Origin: an uncultured Alphaproteobacteria bacterium
GTDB taxonomy: Bacteria > Pseudomonadota > Alphaproteobacteria > Rs-D84
DNA: 36,128 nt
Reading direction: 5' to 3'
Assembly: GCA_944389645.1 (NCBI GenBank)
Contig: CALXMZ010000018.1
Location: forward strand, 1 to 36,128
In this document: one piece after another, positions 15,888-24,246 of the stretch
Layout: every line of letters starts with the position of its first letter
Numbering within the stretch: position 1 is the stretch's first letter
The notes under the pieces: generated by a model
Told to the model about the DNA's origin: nothing
The model's database searches: none
The model's input: the letters and a program-made list of their open reading frames with translations, nothing else
Made by a program: the position numbers and the translations under genes

Positions 15888-17306
15888 TTATGAATGGAAA
15901 TATGCATATATTTTTTCTGCTGCAGCTTTACCAAGACCGGGTACTTTTAATAAAGCCTTTAAATCTGCGTCAGATATTTCACGAACAGAACCAAAATGTG
16001 TTAAAAGAGATTTTTTTCTTGTAGGGCCTATGCCTTCTATTTCATCTAGTACGGAAGATGTCATTTTTTTTGCGCGTACAGTTCTATGAAAAGTTATAAC
16101 AAAACGGTGTGCTTCATCTCGTACTGTACGTAAAAATAAAAATAATTTGGAATCTTTTGCTAGATCTTTGCAGACATTACCTGTCGGCATTATGAAATGT
16201 TCATCACCATTGCGAACTTCGCCTTTCGTTACACCAAGAATTGGTATGTCCGGTGCAGTTTTATGTGCGATATTCCATTGAGCATGTCCTCCATCTACTA
16301 TTATTAAGTCTAATTTTGGTTCTCGTTTAATTGCCCTGGAAATAAATTCTTCCATCATGGCGATATCATTACCAGAACGTGATAGGTCTTGTAATTTAAA
16401 ATGTCTATAACCAGATTTTATAAAACCATTGTGACCAAATGTTATCATCGCACCAACAGAGCTTTGACCAAATAGATGTGAGTTATCAAAAACACCGACA
16501 TAATTTAATTTTATCCCTAACCAATTTTCTAATAATTTAACATTTTCATCCCAATTTAAATCTGTGCTATATACACGTTTCTGCTGTATACCACGATTTG
16601 ATGTGTGTGTTAATTCAGCAATTTTATCTCTACATATTGCAGCGGATTCAAAATCCATATTGTTAGAATATTTTTTCATTTCTTCGGTTAAATCTGCAAT
16701 TATGGGTTCACTATTGCCAGTCAAAATCTTGCGCGCGAGTTGAACGTTTTTATCGTAATCTACTTGTGAATTTATCGTACATGGAGCACTGCATCTTCCT
16801 ATTTGATACAATAAACACGGACGGGTCCTGTTACGCATAAATGTATCCGTGCATGTTCTTATTTTACAAACTTTCTGAATCGTTTTTATCGTTTCGTTTA
16901 ACGCTGATACAGATGGATATGGACCATATACATCTTTACGTTGAGATATTTTCCCGCGAAATTTCAATAACCTTGGATATTTGTGGCTTGTTAGTGCTAT
17001 CATCGGGTACATTTTACCGTCTGTTAGCATAATATTATATTTAGGTTTCTGACTTTTTATTAATTTTTCTTCTAGTATTAATGCATCTGATTCGGTAGCA
17101 GTAATGTCCCATTCTACGCGAGTAACTAAAGAACGCATAATTTGTTTATGGGGTTCAAGTTTTGATACATCTAAGTATTGACGTAGTCTTTTTGAAAGAT
17201 TTTTAGCTTTTCCAACGTATAAAAGTATACCATCTGCGTCATACATTTTGTATACGCCAGGAGCGTTAGGGCTATTGTCTATTAAATCAGAAAATTGAAT
17301 ATTCAT
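15888..17306 (-). CDS. uvrC: UvrC, compact nucleotide excision repair nuclease subunit
   Basis: UvrC makes both incisions around a DNA lesion in UvrABC repair. This version has 472 residues instead of about 600. It keeps the GIY-YIG nuclease (GVYKMY, YVGKAKNLSKRLRQY, Glu79-Glu80), four Cys at 152, 164, 172 and 176 with the same 12-8-4 spacing as the E. coli [4Fe-4S] ligands, and the UVR motif at about 205-236. The RNase H-like catalytic residues (Asp274, Asp338, His400) and the C-terminal double HhH (EGIGPTRKKSLL, VPGLGKAAAEKI) are also present. Missing are about 120 residues between the UVR motif and Asp274. All active-site motifs are kept, so it is probably functional. Its start is 49 nt from the divergent pilin gene. 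Confidence 0.9.
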   Translation of the reverse strand: MNIQFSDLIDNSPNAPGVYKMYDADGILLYVGKAKNLSKRLRQYLDVSKLEPHKQIMRSLVTRVEWDITATESDALILEEKLIKSQKPKYNIMLTDGKMYPMIALTSHKYPRLLKFRGKISQRKDVYGPYPSVSALNETIKTIQKVCKIRTCTDTFMRNRTRPCLLYQIGRCSAPCTINSQVDYDKNVQLARKILTGNSEPIIADLTEEMKKYSNNMDFESAAICRDKIAELTHTSNRGIQQKRVYSTDLNWDENVKLLENWLGIKLNYVGVFDNSHLFGQSSVGAMITFGHNGFIKSGYRHFKLQDLSRSGNDIAMMEEFISRAIKREPKLDLIIVDGGHAQWNIAHKTAPDIPILGVTKGEVRNGDEHFIMPTGNVCKDLAKDSKLFLFLRTVRDEAHRFVITFHRTVRAKKMTSSVLDEIEGIGPTRKKSLLTHFGSVREISDADLKALLKVPGLGKAAAEKIYAYFHS

Positions 17307-17323
17307 GCTAATTATGGTAGAAT
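17295..17323 (+). promoter_or_regulatory. Pilin promoter
   Basis: TTGAAT and TAGAAT are exactly 17 nt apart, and the -10 has a TGG extension. The -35 lies inside the start of the divergent uvrC gene. The pilin ATG is 33 nt beyond the -10, behind an AGGGG site. Confidence 0.65.
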
Positions 17324-17355
17324 ATTATAAACTAAATAGCAAATAGGGGTTTATA

Positions 17356-17820
17356 ATGATACAAGAATCTGGACGTTCGATGATAGAAATGATGGGGGTT
17401 TTAGCCATTATGGGCGTAATTACTGTAGGAGCTATTGCCGCCATTTCTAGTGCAATGAAACTTCAAAAACAAAATACAGTTAACGATGAAGTTTTACAGA
17501 TGGTCACACAAGTTCGACAATTGTTTAGCGAATATGATGATTATTCAAGTATTAATAATTCTACGATTTTCGGTGCTATCGGTATGTCAAATAAAAATCC
17601 ATATGGGGGAAATTATGAGCTGTCCGTAAATCCGTCTAATTCACGGCAGTTTATTGTATCTATAACCGGCTTAAATAAGTCTGATTGTGAAGCTTTGGTT
17701 ATTAGAGGTTGGAACGGTTCCGTCGGTTATGAAATGTCTGGGCGTACTGCCAGCGGTGCATCCAGTAGCTGTGATAGCCCAAATGGACAGAATATCGTTC
17801 AAATAACTTATGGTGAATGA
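17356..17820 (+). CDS. Type IVb-like pilin (PilS-type)
   Basis: A 154-residue prepilin. The very short leader ends in Gly, and cleavage there gives RSMIEMMGVLAIMGVITVGA: Glu at +5 and the long hydrophobic helix of type IV pilins. The +1 residue is Arg rather than Phe or Met. The globular part has a KNPYGG turn and two Cys near the C-terminus (NKSDCEALV and SSSCDSPNG) that can form the disulfide loop typical of PilS-type pilins. A secretin and TcpQ-domain protein of the same type of system lie 12 kb upstream. The pilus ATPase, platform and prepilin peptidase are not here. The pseudouridine synthase gene starts 10 nt after it, probably on the same transcript. Confidence 0.8.
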   Translation: MIQESGRSMIEMMGVLAIMGVITVGAIAAISSAMKLQKQNTVNDEVLQMVTQVRQLFSEYDDYSSINNSTIFGAIGMSNKNPYGGNYELSVNPSNSRQFIVSITGLNKSDCEALVIRGWNGSVGYEMSGRTASGASSSCDSPNGQNIVQITYGE

Positions 17821-17829
17821 TTCTTTGTT

Positions 17830-18801
17830 ATGACTAGTTTTGTGAAAGTTTCTAAGGTTGAAGAAGGAACACGTTTGTTTCGGTGGTTTATGCGTCATTA
17901 TCCGGTAATGCCACAGCGTGAATTTCATAGACTTTGTCATGGTGGACAGATAAGACTAAATTCTTCAAGAGTTAGCGGTAAAGAATTTCTGCGAGAAGGA
18001 GATGTCATAAGAATACCACCAACTATACAAAGTTATGCAAAACAGCCAGAGAAAAAAAGTGGAACGGGAAATAATTTTTCTTTATCTGATTTAGATGTAT
18101 TGCGTAAATCAATCGTTCATAATGATTCTGATATAGTTGTTTTTAATAAACCTGCTGGTTTGGCAGTTCAGGGTGGTGCGGGAATAAGAATGTCTATTGA
18201 TAAAATGGCGGCGGCTCTTTTCCCTTATGATAAGATATCTTTGGTTCATAGGCTTGATAAAGAAACAAGTGGTTTATTAGTTGTAGCGAAAAATCAGAAA
18301 GCAGCTCAGGTGCTATCAGAATCGTTCAAAAAAAAGACAGCTCATAAAGAATATCTTGCATTATTAAATGGTACCGTTAAACAAAAAAGCGGAGTAATAG
18401 ATAACTTCATTGTAAAAGGACAGATGTTTGATAGTGCAATGCGTCTAAATGGGGGAACAGGGCAAAAACCACAAAGAGCAATAACTGAGTATAAAGTTCT
18501 AGCTCAAACTGGGGGAAACTTGTCTTGGGTTATGTTTTTACCGAAAACAGGAAGAACTCATCAACTACGTCTGCATAGCGCGTTTTGTTTAAATGCTCCG
18601 ATTGTCGGTGATGATTTATATGGTACTGAAAAGCAGTTAGATAATTCTGTAAAAGATATTTTTGTTACAAAGAATTTATTTTTATTTGCTTATAAAATAA
18701 CTTTTCAGCACCCAAGTACAGGTAAAATGATTACTTTGAAGGCAGAGCTACCGAGTTTTATGAAGACCGTTACAGATTTTATGGAGTTGCCTTTACCATA
18801 A
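17830..18801 (+). CDS. rluC: RluC/RluD-family 23S rRNA pseudouridine synthase
   Basis: These enzymes convert uridines of 23S rRNA to pseudouridine. The 323-residue protein has an N-terminal S4 RNA-binding domain (about 18-60, PQREFHRLCHGGQIRLNSSR) and a catalytic domain with HRLDKETSGLLVVAK, in which Asp143 is the nucleophile. The closing motifs include KTGRTHQLRLH and IVGDDLYG. Length and domain order fit RluC; RluD cannot be excluded from sequence alone. It follows the pilin gene by 10 nt, without a visible Shine-Dalgarno sequence, so it may depend on pilin translation. The asmA-like gene follows within about 20 nt. Confidence 0.85.
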   Translation: MTSFVKVSKVEEGTRLFRWFMRHYPVMPQREFHRLCHGGQIRLNSSRVSGKEFLREGDVIRIPPTIQSYAKQPEKKSGTGNNFSLSDLDVLRKSIVHNDSDIVVFNKPAGLAVQGGAGIRMSIDKMAAALFPYDKISLVHRLDKETSGLLVVAKNQKAAQVLSESFKKKTAHKEYLALLNGTVKQKSGVIDNFIVKGQMFDSAMRLNGGTGQKPQRAITEYKVLAQTGGNLSWVMFLPKTGRTHQLRLHSAFCLNAPIVGDDLYGTEKQLDNSVKDIFVTKNLFLFAYKITFQHPSTGKMITLKAELPSFMKTVTDFMELPLP

Positions 18802-18822
18802 AACGTATTAAATTGATATATC

Positions 18823-20877
18823 ATGTATAAGAAGAAAAACGTTTTTTTTATAATTGCACGTATAGTCGTCCTATTTATAATGGGGTTAATTGTTGCTGCA
18901 ATAATTGCTTTGTCTCAAATTAATTTAGATACTTTACGTGGTGATATTATAAATATTTTAAAAGATGCTACTGGGCTACCGGTTCAAATAGATGGTGGGG
19001 TTTCTTGGAAATTTTCTTTAAGACCACAAATAGAATTAAATGAAGTTCGGGTTGCTAATGCAGAATGGGCAAAACATAAAGATGCGTTTAGCGCAGAAAA
19101 AATAGACGTAACATTAAACCTGATATCTTTGTTTAGAGATAGACCAACAATACAGAATATCAAAATTTATAATGCAAGTTTATGTATCGAAAAAAATGAA
19201 AAAGGTATGTATTCCTTGCAACCAGAAAATAAACAAGTTAAAGAAACAAAAGAATTAATGAAATACCCCTTTGAAGATTTCGGATTCGGTGGGGTAGAAG
19301 TAAAAAATTTGGAATTGGATTTTCTTGGAAATGTATATCATTTAAATGGTTTCCAAGTAAGATATTTCCCTCGTAATGAATCGCGTGAGTATTCTGGTTG
19401 GGTAAAATCAAATAAATCTGTTTTCCCATTTATATTTTCTTTTTCAGAATATAATGCCGAAAGAAAAGTTTACCCTTTGAAAATTGCTTTCTCTACAGGT
19501 AGTGATGCTTTGATTGCAAATGTTGCTCTGGAAGGTACAAGCAAAATGCCTATTGATTTTATAATTAAGGGTGATATACCAAATATTGCTTCTGTAGGAG
19601 AAATATTCAATTTAAAAATACCTAAAATGCCCCTGATAAAAGTATATGTAGCAGGTGGGTTTGATAGAAAAAAATTAACTTTACGAAGTTCTTCAATAAA
19701 AGTTCAAAATAGCAATTTAAATTTATCAGGTGATATCGATTGGGCTAAAAATAAACCTTTGATAAATTTGAATCTAGATTCTACTTTTATAGAGTTATCA
19801 GAATTATTCCCAAATTTATATTCTAAAGAGTTTATAAAACCTAATAGAGAATTGAACGTATTTAAAGATATACCTTTGTTTGGTAACGTATTTCTACAGT
19901 TTGATTTAAATTTGCATACCATGTTGGATAAATTGGTTGTTTTTAGAGACTTTAGTATAGATGATATTGATCTTTATGTTAATTTAAAAGACGGGCAAGC
20001 TAGGGTTGATGGTACAACTGTTATAGGTAATGGTGATATTAAAGTTGGTGGAAATGTTTATATAGAATCTGATGGTAATATGTTTGTTAAACTAGGAGGC
20101 ATCGGACGTAATATTTTTGTCGGTAATATTTTAAGCCAATTGCGATTAGAAGATATTATATCTGATCTACCAGTTAACTTTGAAACGTATTTAGAGGCAA
20201 GCGGAAAAGATTTATCTGAATGGATGAAATCTATTTCTGGACCGGTTAAAATTTATTCTGCAGATTCTGGTTATGCTCATTCAGCATTAGTTGCAAAAAT
20301 GTATGGAACAGACTTTTTAACTACTTTAAGGCATAGTATTCAAGATTTATTCAGAACAGAAAAAAAGTATAACCAAATTAAAATATCTTGTGTCGCATTA
20401 AATACAAAATTAAGAAATGGAGCTTTTGAAACTCAAAATGGGGTCGCGGTTGAAACTAATGCAATAAATATACGGTTTGCAGGGAATTTAGATTTAGGAA
20501 ATGAAAACCTAAAATTATCTTTAGCAACAGTTCCAGTTAGGGGGTTGAAATTATCCTTAACAGGTAATTTAGTCAATTCAATGGAATTTACTGGTAGTTT
20601 AGCTGAACCTGATATTAAAATTAGTGGAACGGCTGTTGCCGGTAAAGTTGCTTCTGCAACTGGTTTGGGTTTATTGTTGGCACCTTTTACAGGAGGAATA
20701 GGTTTGGTTGCAGGGGCCGGTGTGGGATTGTTGGCTGGTGATTTAATAGAAAATTGGTTGGCAGATGATCATCCATGTGAAACTGCTTTAGAAAAAGGAA
20801 GCGTAGATTATGTAAATGATCCGGAGTGGTTAAGAACCCCATTAGAAGATTTGGTCAATGAAATTTTAAATAATTAA
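18823..20877 (+). CDS. AsmA-family inner-membrane protein
   Basis: AsmA-like proteins are anchored in the inner membrane and reach through the periplasm as long beta-rich bridges; relatives such as TamB and YhdP carry phospholipids to the outer membrane. The 684-residue protein has a single N-terminal helix (about 8-28) followed by the AsmA start (TLRGDIINILKDATGLPVQI, then GGVSWKFSLRPQIELNEV). The repeating amphipathic strand pattern and the C-terminal AsmA_2-like part (VRGLKLSLTGNLV) are present. A hydrophobic glycine-rich segment near the end (GLGLLLAPFTGGIGLVAGAG) is a common tail of this family. It precedes the c-di-AMP synthase gene by 14 nt, so the two are probably co-transcribed. Confidence 0.8.
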   Translation: MYKKKNVFFIIARIVVLFIMGLIVAAIIALSQINLDTLRGDIINILKDATGLPVQIDGGVSWKFSLRPQIELNEVRVANAEWAKHKDAFSAEKIDVTLNLISLFRDRPTIQNIKIYNASLCIEKNEKGMYSLQPENKQVKETKELMKYPFEDFGFGGVEVKNLELDFLGNVYHLNGFQVRYFPRNESREYSGWVKSNKSVFPFIFSFSEYNAERKVYPLKIAFSTGSDALIANVALEGTSKMPIDFIIKGDIPNIASVGEIFNLKIPKMPLIKVYVAGGFDRKKLTLRSSSIKVQNSNLNLSGDIDWAKNKPLINLNLDSTFIELSELFPNLYSKEFIKPNRELNVFKDIPLFGNVFLQFDLNLHTMLDKLVVFRDFSIDDIDLYVNLKDGQARVDGTTVIGNGDIKVGGNVYIESDGNMFVKLGGIGRNIFVGNILSQLRLEDIISDLPVNFETYLEASGKDLSEWMKSISGPVKIYSADSGYAHSALVAKMYGTDFLTTLRHSIQDLFRTEKKYNQIKISCVALNTKLRNGAFETQNGVAVETNAINIRFAGNLDLGNENLKLSLATVPVRGLKLSLTGNLVNSMEFTGSLAEPDIKISGTAVAGKVASATGLGLLLAPFTGGIGLVAGAGVGLLAGDLIENWLADDHPCETALEKGSVDYVNDPEWLRTPLEDLVNEILNN

Positions 20878-20891
20878 AAAAAGAGAAAAAA

Positions 20892-21650
20892 ATGATTAAT
20901 TGGATCGGACTTTTTCAAATTATAATAATTGCTTTTATAATATGGTTATTTTATAAAAGTTTTATACAAAATACTTCTTCTGAAAAATTGGTTCGCGGTT
21001 TGTTCGGGCTTGCTATTTTATGGTTGTTAAGTTTTCTATTAAGTTGGTTGCATTTAGATTTGTTGGGGGCTTTTCTTCATTGGACAGCATTGTTCTTATC
21101 AATTAGTGTAATAGTGGTTTTTCAACCGGAATTAAGAAAATTTATGGCTTTGATGGGAAATATAAATGGGTGGAGAAGATTATTTAATGCAAGTAAAAAT
21201 CTCCCTAAAAAATCTCCTTCTTTAGACGCAATTGTAACAGCAGTTGAATATATGTCTTTAAAGCATACCGGAGCGTTAATCGTTTTTTTAAATAGCTTGG
21301 ATGAAAGTGTAATTGAAAAAAAAGGTGTAAATATAGATGCTTGCATAACAAGCGAGCTTTTGTTGACGATATTTTTTAATAAAACCCCATTACATGATGG
21401 AGCCGTTATAATAGAGCAAAATAGAATTGCTTATGCTGGTGCAATATTACCTTTATCACAAAATAATTTGAATTGGAAGTATGGTACAAGGCACAGAGCC
21501 GCTTTAGGTCTGTCGGAAGTTTCTAGCGCAATAGTTTTGGTTGTTTCTGAAGAAAGCGGTGATATATCGATAGCAGAAAAGGGCAAGTTTATAAAATATG
21601 ATGATATTAAAAAACTTCGAGCAAAATTAGAGAAATTTTTAATTAAATGA
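20892..21650 (+). CDS. cdaA: CdaA-type diadenylate cyclase (c-di-AMP synthase)
   Basis: CdaA makes the second messenger cyclic di-AMP from two ATP. The 252-residue protein has three N-terminal membrane helices (about 5-25, 35-53 and 58-78) and the family linker VVFQPELRKFMALMG. The cytosolic DAC domain follows with LHDGAVII (Asp169-Ala171), GTRHRAALGLSE (Arg200-Arg202) and VSEESG (Glu220-221), the metal and nucleotide residues of the family. It is CdaA rather than DisA because it has membrane helices and no DisA linker or HhH domain. The usual partners cdaR and glmM are absent; upstream is asmA-like and downstream is dnaN. Cyclic di-AMP synthases are best known from Firmicutes and Actinobacteria and are uncommon in alphaproteobacteria. 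Confidence 0.92.
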   Translation: MINWIGLFQIIIIAFIIWLFYKSFIQNTSSEKLVRGLFGLAILWLLSFLLSWLHLDLLGAFLHWTALFLSISVIVVFQPELRKFMALMGNINGWRRLFNASKNLPKKSPSLDAIVTAVEYMSLKHTGALIVFLNSLDESVIEKKGVNIDACITSELLLTIFFNKTPLHDGAVIIEQNRIAYAGAILPLSQNNLNWKYGTRHRAALGLSEVSSAIVLVVSEESGDISIAEKGKFIKYDDIKKLRAKLEKFLIK

Positions 21651-21724
21651 TCTTGCCTTTTCGTAATTTATAAAAACTTATGCGTAGTTTATATAAACTA
21701 GTAAATGAAAGTTTCCTTTTGCTC

Positions 21725-21754
21725 TTGCACCGAATCGGCTTTTTTTGATAAGCT
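21725..21754 (+). promoter_or_regulatory. Probable dnaN promoter
   Basis: TTGCAC is followed after 18 nt by a weak TAAGCT -10 with a TGA extension. The start of the spacer, C-GAATCGG, nearly repeats the corresponding bases of the TcpQ-secretin promoter. Confidence 0.45.
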
Positions 21755-21808
21755 TTAATGAAAGAATGTAGGAAGTAAGTTATTTTTAATAAACAGGAGC
21801 ACTTAGTT

Positions 21809-22927
21809 ATGGAATTTTCAGTATTTCGTCAGGTTTTGATACGTGCGCTGGGACATATGCAGTCCATAGTCGAAAAGCGTGCCACTTTGCCGATATTGAT
21901 GAATGTAAAGTTAGAAGTTGCGGAAGATCTTATATTATCTGCAACAAACGTTGACCTGGAATTGGTAGAGCATGTCGCTGCAGATATAACTTTGGGTGGT
22001 AAAACAACTGTACCTGTACAGATGTTATATGACATTGTACGTAAGTTACCAGATGATTCAGAAATTTCTTTTAAACAGTCTGGTGATCAGTTGGTCGTTT
22101 CTAGTGGTAGGGCTGTATTTCGTTTGCCGACGTTACCTGCAGAAAATTTTCCTGCAATGGCGGGAAGTAACTTGACAACTAAGTTTCAAATGACTACGGG
22201 TGATCTGGCTCATTTAATAAATCAGACGAAGTTTGCTATACCAACGGATGATGTTCGCTATCATTTAGGTGGAATTTTTTTCCATATATCAGATGAAAGT
22301 AAAGAAAAAATGTTAACTGCCGTTGCAACGGATGCTCAGCGTATGGCGTTGTGTGCTATGCCGGCACCGACGGGAAGTCTTGAAATGCCGTCAGTTATCT
22401 TACCAAGAAGAGTTATAGGTGAATTGTCTAAATTGTTAGAAGATGCAAACGTTGATGATGTTATGGTGGAGCTTTCTGATACGAAAGCAAGATTTACTGT
22501 CGGGTCTGCCACTCTTACAAGTAAGTTAGTTGATGCTCAATACCCGAATTATAAAGTCGTTATACCAAAAGGTAACGATAAAATTGCAATTATGGATAGA
22601 AAGCAGTTTTTAAATGCTGTTGATCTTGTTTCTGTGGCAAGCGTTGATAAGACTAAATCTGTACAGTTAACTTTCTCGCTGAATAAATTAGTCGTTAATG
22701 CTTCTAGTCCAGATGCGGGAACCGCAACGCAGGAATTAGATATCGAATATAATAGTGATGCTTCGTTTACAGTTACTTTTAACGTAAAGTTTTTGATGGA
22801 TGTTGCTGGTCAGGTTGAAGGTGATACCTTCCAAATGGAGATGCAGGATCCTTTGTCGCCGACGATTATAAAGTCAACCGACAAAAAGACTGATTCATTG
22901 TTCATATTAATGCCGATGAGAATGTAA
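21809..22927 (+). CDS. dnaN: DnaN, DNA polymerase III beta sliding clamp
   Basis: The beta clamp encircles DNA and tethers polymerase III and other repair proteins. The 372-residue protein fits the family length and three-domain layout. It begins EFSVFRQVLIRALGHMQSIVEKRATLPILMNV. The middle has RYHLGGIFFHIS and VATDAQRMALCAMP, and the end is MQDPLSPTIIKSTD...LFILMPMRM, the standard C-terminus that builds the partner-binding pocket. AGGAG lies about 9 nt before the ATG. A terminator follows directly, so dnaN is a single-gene transcript from its own promoter or a read-through partner of cdaA. Confidence 0.97.
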   Translation: MEFSVFRQVLIRALGHMQSIVEKRATLPILMNVKLEVAEDLILSATNVDLELVEHVAADITLGGKTTVPVQMLYDIVRKLPDDSEISFKQSGDQLVVSSGRAVFRLPTLPAENFPAMAGSNLTTKFQMTTGDLAHLINQTKFAIPTDDVRYHLGGIFFHISDESKEKMLTAVATDAQRMALCAMPAPTGSLEMPSVILPRRVIGELSKLLEDANVDDVMVELSDTKARFTVGSATLTSKLVDAQYPNYKVVIPKGNDKIAIMDRKQFLNAVDLVSVASVDKTKSVQLTFSLNKLVVNASSPDAGTATQELDIEYNSDASFTVTFNVKFLMDVAGQVEGDTFQMEMQDPLSPTIIKSTDKKTDSLFILMPMRM

Positions 22928-22931
22928 ACAT

Positions 22932-22960
22932 AAACCGCCTTTTAAAAAAAAGGCGGTTTT
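22932..22960 (+). terminator. dnaN terminator
   Basis: A 12-bp stem (AAACCGCCTTTT with AAAAGGCGGTTT) on an AAAA loop, ending in T residues, starts 4 nt after the stop codon. Confidence 0.8.
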
Positions 22961-22981
22961 CATTTTTTTTGTAAAACAAAA

Positions 22982-23009
22982 TTGCTTTTTGATCTTTTTG
23001 TGTTAAAAT
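22982..23009 (+). promoter_or_regulatory. ppa promoter
   Basis: TTGCTT and TAAAAT are 16 nt apart, and the -10 carries a TGT extension. The start codon is 26 nt beyond the -10. Confidence 0.5.
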
Positions 23010-23034
23010 CTTCACGCAAAAAAGGTAAAATGTT

Positions 23035-23577
23035 ATGAAAATAGAAGAAATACCTGCGGGTAAAATGCCACCCAAAAAAATGAATGCAATAATAGAAGTA
23101 CCAGAAAATGGGCACGTAAAATACGAAATTGATAAAGAAACTGGTTTGCCACGTGTTGATCGAATATTGCATACGCCGATGGCGTATCCAGCAAATTACG
23201 GTTATTTCCCTGGTACATTAGGTGATGACGGAGACCCTTTGGATTGTGTGGTGGTTTGTAATGCACCTTTGCGACCGGGAGTTCTTATTGAGGTTAGACC
23301 TATTGGGGCTTTGTTGATGGAGGATCAAGCAGGGGGTGACGAAAAAATAATTTGCGTTCCGCGTGATAAAATAGACCCTTTTTATACTAATACAGAATAT
23401 GTTGATCAATTACCGGCAATACTTAGATCGAAAATTGAATATTTCTTTCAGCATTATAAAGACTTACAGCCAAATTCTTGGTCTAAAGTTACGGGTTGGG
23501 CAGATAGGGAAACTGCTGATAAGTTAATAATGGAAAGTATTGATAGGTATTGGATTCATAAACGAGAAATGCAATAA
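23035..23577 (+). CDS. ppa: Inorganic pyrophosphatase
   Basis: Ppa hydrolyses pyrophosphate released by biosynthetic reactions and so drives them forward. The 180-residue protein is a family I enzyme. It has the KYEIDKETG strand, YPANYGYFPGT, and the metal-binding signature DDGDPLDCVV, followed by GGDEKIICVP and the closing HYKDLQPNSW region. Length is typical for bacteria. AAGG lies about 10 nt before the ATG. efp follows 49 nt later on the same strand. Confidence 0.97.
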   Translation: MKIEEIPAGKMPPKKMNAIIEVPENGHVKYEIDKETGLPRVDRILHTPMAYPANYGYFPGTLGDDGDPLDCVVVCNAPLRPGVLIEVRPIGALLMEDQAGGDEKIICVPRDKIDPFYTNTEYVDQLPAILRSKIEYFFQHYKDLQPNSWSKVTGWADRETADKLIMESIDRYWIHKREMQ

Positions 23578-23626
23578 TTTCTAAATATTTTTTATAATCA
23601 GAAAATTTAAATAAAGAGGTATATAA

Positions 23627-24196
23627 ATGGCTTCATATATTGCGAATGATATGCGTGTTGGATGGGTTATAGCACATAATGGTAAGCGTTATTCAGTAAT
23701 GTCAATTACAAAAGTAAAACCAGGTAAGGGGGGGGCTTTTGTTCAGGCAGATTTGCGAGATATTGATTCTGGGAATAAAGGCGGTGATCGCTGGCGTGCA
23801 GAAGATAAAGTTGAAAAATTAATGGTTGAGGATTTTGATTGTCAGTATTTGTATTCTGACGCAAATGATGCTTTCTTTATGAATTTGTCAGATTACGAAC
23901 AGTTTACAATGCCAGTCGAGTCTTTAGGAGAACAAATGAAATTTTTGGCTCCTGAAATGCAGGTAAAAGCAAATTTTGTTGAAGGACAGCCAGTATCTAT
24001 TTCTTTACCTAAAACGGTTGTGGCGGTTGTCGCGGAAACAGAACCAGCTCTTAAAGGTCAGACGGTTTCTAGTAGTGGAGGAAAACCAGCTATTTTAGAT
24101 AATGGCGTTCGCGTACAGGTGCCTTTGTTTATTGAACAGGGTGAAAAAATAGTTGTTAATACAGAAACTTTAGAATATGTGGAGCGCGCAAAATAA
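23627..24196 (+). CDS. efp: Elongation factor P
   Basis: EF-P rescues ribosomes stalled on proline stretches. The 189-residue protein has the three beta-barrel domains. The KPGKGGAF loop places a lysine at position 34, the residue that EpmA/EpmB modify in E. coli. No epmA or epmB is in the window, so its modification state here is unknown. A TATAAT (23593-23598) and an AGAGG ribosome-binding site precede it. A bidirectional terminator separates it from the convergent fba. Confidence 0.95.
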   Translation: MASYIANDMRVGWVIAHNGKRYSVMSITKVKPGKGGAFVQADLRDIDSGNKGGDRWRAEDKVEKLMVEDFDCQYLYSDANDAFFMNLSDYEQFTMPVESLGEQMKFLAPEMQVKANFVEGQPVSISLPKTVVAVVAETEPALKGQTVSSSGGKPAILDNGVRVQVPLFIEQGEKIVVNTETLEYVERAK

Positions 24197-24217
24197 ATTA
24201 GTTTTTCCAGTTAAAAT

Positions 24218-24246
24218 AAAAAATTCCACGTTATGTGGAATTTTTT
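24218..24246. terminator. Terminator between efp and fba
   Basis: A 12-bp perfect stem (AAAAAATTCCAC with GTGGAATTTTTT) on a 5-nt loop is flanked by A and T runs. It can stop efp and the convergent fba. Confidence 0.8.

Noticed and set aside
20892-21650. Calling the diadenylate cyclase DisA
   Set aside because: Three N-terminal membrane helices and no linker or HhH DNA-binding domain, which is the CdaA layout.
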